Source of the DNA: Penicillium oxalicum
Taxonomy: Eukaryota; Ascomycota; Eurotiomycetes; Eurotiales; Aspergillaceae
Reading direction: 5' to 3'
Length of the DNA: 64,000 nt
Assembly (NCBI RefSeq): GCF_001723175.1
Contig: NC_064655.1
Coordinates: forward strand, 1,116,001-1,180,000
Of this stretch, positions 56,926-64,000 are shown piece by piece (position 1 is the first letter of the stretch; each line of letters starts with the position of its first letter). Below the pieces are notes generated by a model that was given only the letters and a program-made list of their open reading frames with translations, was not told the DNA's origin and ran no database searches. Made by a program: the position numbers and the translations under genes.

Positions 56926-58440
56926 TCAATTTCACTCAACCCATATCTGCTTGCTTTCAGACAGTGCCGAACTGCTTGATAAATGGGTGAGAATGGCATA
57001 TTTTGGATGGGAGAAACAATGAAGGACTCGTCCTTGTGCACCGAGTCGGGTTCTGTCCACAACTTTTTGCTGCGATGCAGTCGTCTATCGAGGAACAGAA
57101 GCGAAAATCATCCCACTTTGTACATACTACCACCATAGACGCCCTTTCAGCTGATTCACATGCCTATGAATGACGAAAAACTGAGTTTATTTCTTTTCTT
57201 GAACGTGAGGTGTTGGACAATGAGAAGCTTCCAACCTAGTTGAAAGTACCTATTCTATCCATATTGCAGTCCCTGGAAATTTCCACGGGAAGATACCCGG
57301 TGATTGTGTGTATAGGCAAGAAACATGAGCAATTCAGGCAGGGGTGGAGGTACTTAACTCTCGTGACCTCCGGCTCTACCTATAATTTACTTCCATTCAA
57401 GGTAATGCTGGAAGATCTGTCAAACCGTCCGGAAATTTCGCCCTGGTAGAAGCTTTCGGTCAAAATGTGGACAGCACCCATGCTGTGCTAGAATTTTCCA
57501 TTGCACAGTGAAAATTATGAAAGGAACCAGGGGTTTTCAATGAAACAACAAGTTGAGGCGATGCTTCTTCCTGATAGGTGAATACCGTGTGTTGGTTCGT
57601 ACCTGAGGAATACCTTATAAAGGAGCGGAACCTTTACCCGCGTGGTTCTGGGATCTACGTACTCATTGGGGTCAGTTCCTTAGAAACCCAGGTATCGGAC
57701 AGAGATTGGAAACTGATATGTTTTCTATCCATTCAGGCTGTATTCTCCCACTCAATTGCGATCGGGTCACATATGAGATTTTCATATTTGTATAAATATT
57801 CCCGGAGCTCCCCCCTTTCCCAAGGTTTATGTGACGTGGAATGTAGAGGCTGCTACGGTTCGATGGACTCCTTGGAACATTGAAGAGACGTCCACTCTGG
57901 AAGTTCTTCTGCAATTATTGCATCGTCAGCCACTGGGAACTCGTTTCTGAGCTATGCTGGATCGATGGCTTGTCGTTGTCCAATTGCAGGCGTCTTCGCT
58001 CGTCTCTTGACGCGCGATCTAGGCCTATGTCATCATCACGTGACGTACAATGCATGGACGCTCACATGTCCAGTCTCGCGACATTCACTGACAACGAGGC
58101 TATCCTGTGACTGTCCATCAAAAGAAGAGAATCGAATCAGAAAAGTCTGCGGACAGTGAAATTGTTCAGAATATTTTTTCAAACTATCAGCGATCTTGTC
58201 ATATCAGCAAAGGGCATTTCTTTGATTTTCGTCCTGCTCTCGGGACCTTGCAGGGGCTTTGTTGTGGCGCACGCCTTCCCCATCCTCGTTTCTTGGCTTC
58301 GTCAACATAGCTTGAAGGAACCGATTCCCCAACTGAGGATTCGATCTTTTCTGATCTCCCATTCTTACTCAATACCTCAAAGATCCAGGGACACTTCTTG
58401 CCATAGCTTGCTTATTGCAAAGTCTTCGTCATTCTGTCAA
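56926..58440. other. Intergenic between GH30 and TDP1
   Basis: 1.5 kb, both genes on the plus strand. Short ORFs; no RNA or repeat recognised. The TDP1 frame is open back to 58156 but those residues do not look conserved. Confidence 0.45.
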
Positions 58441-60991
58441 ATGGATGCCTCGGCCCTCGAGCAGCAGATGCTAGCTGCGGCTATTGCCGCATCACTCGAG
58501 GATTATCAGAAACGGAGCAGCACGGCTTCTTCTCACCAAGCATCATTCTCCAACAATGATATTGAGAACTCTCGAATTCTGCCCAAAGAAAAACCAGAAA
58601 CTCAGTCCAGTAACATGAGCCCGCAGCGGACATACAAAGTATCCTCGCCGGCCAAAGGCAAGGTTGTGGACCTGACCAATGATTCAAGCTCCGACTCAGA
58701 TGTGAAAGAGATTTTCCCCTACTCTCAGTCGATTGTGAATTCTGATGCCGAGGATGAGAGTTTCCAGGGAATCTCAGGTGATGCCAGCGACGAGGAGCTC
58801 AAACAAGCAATTGCCATGTCGCTGGAGACTTCTCAGCAAGCCACCGATCACCCGGCTCATCTCCAAATACGAGGTAGCTGCAATGACCCCAGCATACCTA
58901 GCACCGGAGTTTCCCACATACGAGGAATCTTCGGTGTCGACAGGAAGCAGATGGAGCAAGAGCGTCTTACCCGCCTCGCCAAACGCAAAGCCGGTGTCTC
59001 CCCTCCCCCATCTCAGCCGGCTTCAAAGACGGCTCGCATTACCGATCCAAGAGCTATTATTACACCAAGAGCTCCAGCTGCAGACTCGGGTGTGTCAGAA
59101 CGGACCTTTGAGAACCAGACTAGAATCAGCTCTTTCAAAAAGCCCATCAGTCCTCCGCAGCCATCTCCACGCTCAGACATTCAATTCCCACAAGGGGTGG
59201 TCAAAAAGACATATGTCGCTTTCGTTCCTCGCTCGGATAATGACATTACCATCGAAGAAGTGATCCAAAAGAATGATTTGAATGTTGCTGTTCTGAGCTC
59301 CTTTCTGTGGGATATGGATTGGCTGTTCTCAAAGTTTGACGCAAAGAAGACCAAGTTTATCCTGATGATGGGAGCCAAGGAGGAGGAAACTGTAAGCATG
59401 ACTATCGCGCTCCATTACCATATCGGGAACAGAAGCACAATCTTACGACTGCACAGCGCAAACAATATCGGGAAGAGACTGCCTCGATGTCCAATCTGGA
59501 CCTATGTTTTCCGCCCATGGAACCGCAAGTCAATAATATGCACTCAAAATTGATGCTCTTCTACCATCCCAGTCATCTGAGGATTGCGGTTCCAACCGCA
59601 AATCTCACACGGACAGATTGGGGTGAGAATGGTTTGATGGAGAATGTGAGTGCTGCTCTGAAGCCATTATGCTTTCGACGGCTAACCGCTACTTCTAGAC
59701 TATATTTTTGATCGATTTGCCCAGAATCAGAATAAGTGGACCAGGTAAAGGATCGGATACTGCATTCAGGGAAGAATTGATCTACTTTTTAAAGGCGTCT
59801 AAGCTGCGTGAAGACGCTATCAAGGCTCTCGATGAGTTTGACTTTACCGAGACTTCTCGTTATGCTTTTGTTCACACCATGTAGGTCAAAGCTGCAAACG
59901 TTGCGGGGGCGAGACATGGGCCTGACTTGACTCCAGAGGCGGATCCCGCATTGGCGAGGCTTGGACACGATCGGGATACTGTGGACTCGGCCGTGCTGTA
60001 ACACACATGGGGTTGCAGACACCTGGACCTATCAATATAGCTTATGTGGTGAGTAGATCTTCGAATATAAACTTCCGCCTTGCTGACTTGCCGTAGACGT
60101 CTTCTGTTGGGTCTTTAAATGACGATTTCCTCCGAGCCATATACCTTGCTGCTAAAGGTAAGCGCACTATGCAAGCAAAATCGTGAAGTGTTACTGATGA
60201 CGACAGGTGATGACGGAATGACGGACTACAAGCTTCGCTACACACGAGACTCAAGTACTCAAACAAACGATCCACAGCGCAAGGAGATGCTGCGTGCGAG
60301 TCAAGAATGGAAGGATCGGTTCAATGTGTACTTCCCCTCAGAGCAGACGGTTCGATTTGCGCACCAATACCCGGACCGAACGGCCGGCACCATTTGTTTC
60401 TCATCACGATGGTGGCTGGGTGCCAAATTTCCTCGAGGGGTATTGAAGGACTGCGAGAGCGAGCGCCGGGTTCTGATGCACAACAAGGTCAGTGTCTACC
60501 TGTCGATTTATGCCTCGACAACACTCCTAGGCTGACTTGGCTCTTTAGCTCATGTACGTGTGGCCTTCTGAGCCCTTCCAAATGCCTAACGGGAAAGAGT
60601 GTAAGGGCTGGGCGTACGTCGGAAGTGCGAATATGTCAGAAAGTGCCTGGTGAGTCTCGTCGTCTATTCCACGCTTCTTCATCCCTTTTCAAGCTCCGGT
60701 CTCGATCATCAGCCACTGACTGATCACAAATCAAAAAGGGGGAAACTTGTGAAAGATCGCTTTTCGGGCCAGCCTAAGTTGAACTGTCGCAATTGGGAGT
60801 GTGGAGTCATCGTACCAATCACGACTGTCGTGAATGAGACTCAGGGTGTCGGGGGTAAAACGGCTTCTTCATTGCAATCGCAGTCCCAACAACTCCCCGT
60901 CGAGCTCTTCCACGACACTGTGCCTGTCCCTTTGAAGATCCCTGGAGCCGATTTGACCGAGAGTCGCCCTCCATGGTTCTTCCAAGGTTAA
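58441..60991 (+). CDS. TDP1: Tyrosyl-DNA phosphodiesterase 1 with N-terminal ubiquitin-interacting motifs
   Basis: Eight exons: 58441-59391, 59457-59645, 59699-59880, 59937-60048, 60097-60157, 60207-60487, 60549-60649, 60739-60991; 709 residues. The HKN motifs of the phospholipase D superfamily are complete once spliced: MHSKLMLFY with His346/Lys348 and Asn366 (PTANLTRTDWGENG), then LMHNKLMYV with His590/Lys592 and Asn620 (YVGSANMSESAWG). Tdp1 clears topoisomerase I peptides and other 3' adducts from DNA. The N-terminus carries two UIM-like helices, ALEQQMLAAAIAASLEDY (residues 5-22) and DEELKQAIAMSLETS (about 117-131). QFPQGVVKKTYVAFVPR opens the catalytic part. The start at 58441 is the first Met before the first UIM; the frame is open further upstream. 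Confidence 0.93.
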
Positions 60992-62044
60992 TCCGTATTT
61001 TCTCTTTTTATTTGGCAGAGATAGTCAGGCGGAGAGGCGAACGAAAAAAAAAAAAAGGAATCGTTGCCAATGGTGCTAATCGTGTTGTACCCCTTGGATC
61101 ATTCCTACATGTATGCATGCAGATATCGTGCTGCAAAGCGACATTAATTGTGATAGAATGGAAGAAGATAGACTCCAGATAGGTATTAGATTTCATTTTT
61201 CTATGGCCGCAGTTGGGATGATTCCAATCTCGCATGATACTGCGCACGCTAGGTCTTGAAAATTTGATAAGCATTCCAGGCACTGAAAACTTATTGAAGC
61301 GTCTGTAAAGCATGTAAGTCTGGGGATCAGCCCTTGCCAAATTTATCATTGACTACTGGCTCCCGGACCATAGCCTAAATAATATCCAACCAAGTGGGAA
61401 GTGGGAATGGAACATGTCCAGGGATATCCAGGGTTTACGTCAAGGAAGACAGCGACGGCCTTTGCAGCATGGTACCTGCCTACCAAGTACATATGTTACT
61501 AACGAGATAGATAGGTATCTTCGGGCTGGACACGCGAGTAAAGTTTCAATAACCGAGCGTAGAGGTCCTTTGTGACTTGAAAGTTTAAGCCGAAGAGATA
61601 AGCCCACCTATCTTGCTGGTAATGGTAACTTGAAACAAGTTCAACCTAGAATACGGACGTACCAGATATTCTCTAGAAGTTCAAGGTGCAAGACTGAGAT
61701 AGAAAAAAAAATAGTATGTACTTTTCAAGTCCCCCTTGGTGCTACAATGACAAGGGGGGGGGGGGGGGGGGGGAATCTATGTAAAAAATGCAATATTGGC
61801 AAATAAATGGTAAGCACAGGTGAGGGAGGAAACAAGAGAAATCAGATCACGCTCCATGTGTAAATGCGTTTCAATGCATCATCAACACATCAATTAACAC
61901 CAGGGAAGAACCAAAGATGATCGAGAAATGGTCATCTGAGAAGAAAGAAATATATGTGGAATGGGAAGAAGGTAGGAACAGGGAATCTCTCAAAATGAAC
62001 GGGGGGGCGGGGGGAACAACAAGAAACCGTCGCATGCGTCATGT
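60992..62044. other. Convergent 3' region between TDP1 and ABC transporter
   Basis: 1.05 kb without recognised genes. Contains a run of 20 G at 61754-61773 and CCTACC/TAGGTA-like motifs near 61477-61515. Confidence 0.45.
61754..61773 (+). repeat. Homopolymer run of 20 G
   Basis: Twenty consecutive G. Likely length-variable and hard to sequence; possible quadruplex former. Confidence 0.85.
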
Positions 62045-64000
62045 TCACTGCGTTTCGCTCTTCTCCTTGCGCTTGAAGAGACCCTTGATCTTTTCAACCA
62101 GAGTTCCAGCCAAGCCAAAGATGTAGCCGAAGCCGAAGCTCCAGCCTCGAACACGGACAGTGTAGATGAAGAAGTACACCAGGATCCAGTTAATGATCAC
62201 AAAGGCCAGGAAGATCCCGAAGCAGCGCCATTTGTCGTCGCGGTGCACGTTCAGGTTCTTCATGTACTCTGCACCGGTGGAGTAGGGGCAATACTGGCAG
62301 TCTTGCGTTGCGCCCGGGTCGACCAGGTAGCCGGATTTGGCGATGTTGCTGACAAAGTTGCCTGCGTACTGACCACAGGTCTGACCGGCGGGCGGGTTGA
62401 AGCGAGTCGTCTCCAACGCGGTACACTCGATCGTAACATCGGGAAGGACGACGGAGAGCACACCACGGAGCCACCAGGTGACGGGGTTGACGTAGTACAT
62501 CCAGTACTTCCAGAAGACCGGGTAATCCGAGTAAGGGCGGACGATACCGTTGAACAAGTTGACCATGACGAAGAAGAAGGGCAGAACGTTGGAGATGACG
62601 GTGAAGGAAGGCGCGAAGGCGCAGATCCACTGTCCCCAGGAGGCCTGGAAGAGGAAGAACAGCATCGACATGAGGAAAACGTAACCGGCAGAAGACGAGT
62701 CGGTGGGCAGACCGACAGGGTAGTACCAGAGCAGCCAGTAGACAAGACCAGTGACGATGGCAGCGGGAATTTCACAGACGACGTTGGCAGTGGCAAAGGC
62801 GACCCAGCCGTAGATACGAGATGGATATTCACGAGCTTCCCAGAGAGCTCGATTGATGTAGAACTTGGGGACGACGGAGTTCATGATGATGGGCGGGATC
62901 AGGATGATCAAGAATACTGAGAACATCCGATCTTGCATTGATGCAACCGTACGGGGCAGCATGTAAAAGGTGAAACCATTGAAGATACCGATAATGACGC
63001 TGACGAAGAGCTTGCCATAGTAGTAGCTGGGATCGCGCCAGTATTGCAGGAACAATCGCTTGGTGAGAAGCTGTGCCTGGACGCGAGTAGGTGCCGCAAA
63101 TTCGTATTGAGAAGTACCGGAATCCTCAATGGGAACTTTGCTTCGTTCAGTCTTGATTCGCTCGATCTCCTCCAGCATCGCCTTGTTCTCAGCAGAGTTC
63201 CGCCACTCCTCGTTCCAGTCAACCTGCTTGCCGTCACGTTGCGTGCCCTTGGCGGCAGTTTCGAGAATGAACTCTGCAACGTTCTTTGCAGGGGGGCAGA
63301 CAAATCCGCGCTCGGCAAAGTACTTGGTCACAGCGGAGCCGTCCTCGCCAACAGGACCGAAGTAAAAGGTGTTACCGCCGGGGTTGAGAGCGAGAATCAT
63401 GTCGAATTGCTGGATGAGCATGGAGGAAGGCTGGTGGATGGTGCAGACGATGGCCTGACCGGCCTGAGAGAGCTTCTTAAGGAAACGGACAATCGAGAAC
63501 GCGGCTTGACTGTCCAAACCAGACGTCGGCTCGTCAAGGAACAGCAGGAGACTAGGCTTAGCGGCTAATTCCACGCCGATCGTAACACGTTTCTTCTGCT
63601 CCACATTCAAAGATCCAATGATGGCGTCCTGAATGTCTTCTAGCTCCAGCAGGTCGATGATGCGGTTGACGTAGTCGAGTTTCTCCTGGCGAGGAGTGTC
63701 CCGGTCTTGACGAAGAAGAGCAGAGAATTCAAAAGCTTCACGAATGGTCGAGGTGTTGTCATGGAGATCCATCTGCTCGCAGAAACCGGTACCACGCTGG
63801 AAGTCGGCACCAAGGGGGTGGCCATCCACAAGCATGTCGCCTTTGACGACACCCATCTTCTGACGCTGCGCAAGAGTGTTGAGAAGAGTGGTCTTTCCAG
63901 CACCAGAAGCGCCCATCAAGGCAATCATGATACCGGGTTTGGCGTAACCATTCACGTTGTTGAGCAGCTTACGAGTGCCATTGCCGTATGGGACAGTATA
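62045..64000 (-). CDS. PDR-type ABC transporter (ABCG), C-terminal half, cut by right edge
   Basis: Open at position 64000; 651 residues visible, running to the stop at 62045. It begins in the second nucleotide-binding domain: YTVPYGNGTRKLLNNVNGYA, Walker A GASGAGKTTLLNTLA, the C-loop LNVEQKKRVTIGVELA, Walker B LLLFLDEPTSGLDSQAA and the His loop IHQPS. Then come six membrane spans with PDR marks (NGIVRPYSDYPVFWKYWMYY, NPVTWWLRGVL) and a Cys-bearing loop (TQDCQYCPY). Full-size PDR pumps export xenobiotics, azoles or metabolites from the plasma membrane. The first half and the start lie outside, so subgroup and substrate are not decidable. No intron is seen in this part. Confidence 0.95.
   Translation of the reverse strand, partial: YTVPYGNGTRKLLNNVNGYAKPGIMIALMGASGAGKTTLLNTLAQRQKMGVVKGDMLVDGHPLGADFQRGTGFCEQMDLHDNTSTIREAFEFSALLRQDRDTPRQEKLDYVNRIIDLLELEDIQDAIIGSLNVEQKKRVTIGVELAAKPSLLLFLDEPTSGLDSQAAFSIVRFLKKLSQAGQAIVCTIHQPSSMLIQQFDMILALNPGGNTFYFGPVGEDGSAVTKYFAERGFVCPPAKNVAEFILETAAKGTQRDGKQVDWNEEWRNSAENKAMLEEIERIKTERSKVPIEDSGTSQYEFAAPTRVQAQLLTKRLFLQYWRDPSYYYGKLFVSVIIGIFNGFTFYMLPRTVASMQDRMFSVFLIILIPPIIMNSVVPKFYINRALWEAREYPSRIYGWVAFATANVVCEIPAAIVTGLVYWLLWYYPVGLPTDSSSAGYVFLMSMLFFLFQASWGQWICAFAPSFTVISNVLPFFFVMVNLFNGIVRPYSDYPVFWKYWMYYVNPVTWWLRGVLSVVLPDVTIECTALETTRFNPPAGQTCGQYAGNFVSNIAKSGYLVDPGATQDCQYCPYSTGAEYMKNLNVHRDDKWRCFGIFLAFVIINWILVYFFIYTVRVRGWSFGFGYIFGLAGTLVEKIKGLFKRKEKSETQ

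Noticed and set aside
62243..62920. 225-codon plus-strand ORF
   Set aside because: Antisense to the ABC transporter membrane domain; composition (Gly, Asp, Val rich) is a shadow.
1..64000. CRISPR array, rRNA, bacterial operon or phage features
   Set aside because: Introns and gene content are fungal nuclear; no regularly spaced repeats or rRNA sequence seen.

Overview
The window is a stretch of nuclear DNA from a filamentous ascomycete, most likely a eurotiomycete of the Aspergillus/Penicillium type. Genes carry short introns (about 50-115 nt) with GT...AG ends and GTAAGT/GTGAGT-like donors. Proteins such as Cog1, Cse1, Tsc2, Puf3-type Pumilio, Gpi13, GH67 and GH30 follow the form familiar from those fungi. 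Names are from recognition of motifs and family sequence only; no database was searched. Species was not resolved.

Layout, left to right. 1-833: 5' part of a secreted tyrosinase (minus, cut by the edge). 1.9-12 kb: Golgi tether subunit COG1, eIF2 assembly factor CDC123, peroxisomal enoyl-CoA isomerase, complex IV assembly factor PET100, an apparent structured RNA, the small subunit of serine palmitoyltransferase, and a mitochondrial RF-1-domain protein. 12.6-22.8 kb: nuclear export receptor CSE1 (8 exons, one frameshift) and TSC2/tuberin. 22.5-32.2 kb: proteasome assembly chaperone 3, helicase DHR1/ECM16, splicing factor CWC21 and a Pumilio protein. 32.2-40.2 kb: a gene-poor block with no gene I can support beyond one weak ORF. 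40.2-45.6 kb: a single-pass membrane protein and GPI13.

46.8-57 kb is the metabolic part: an MFS sugar/oligosaccharide transporter, a GH67 alpha-glucuronidase with no visible signal peptide, and a divergent GH30 xylanase-like enzyme with one. Motifs matching XlnR and CreA sites lie in the promoters. Read together they suggest that the secreted GH30 enzyme cuts glucuronoxylan, that the transporter imports the acidic oligosaccharides, and that GH67 finishes the work in the cytosol. This would be a fungal counterpart of bacterial aldouronate utilisation, and is inference. 58.4-61 kb: tyrosyl-DNA phosphodiesterase with two ubiquitin-interacting motifs. 62-64 kb: C-terminal half of a PDR-type ABC transporter, cut by the right edge.

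Two genes contain indels at homopolymers (one missing base in CSE1; a compensating +1/-1 pair in GH30). These look more like sequencing errors than biology but need checking.
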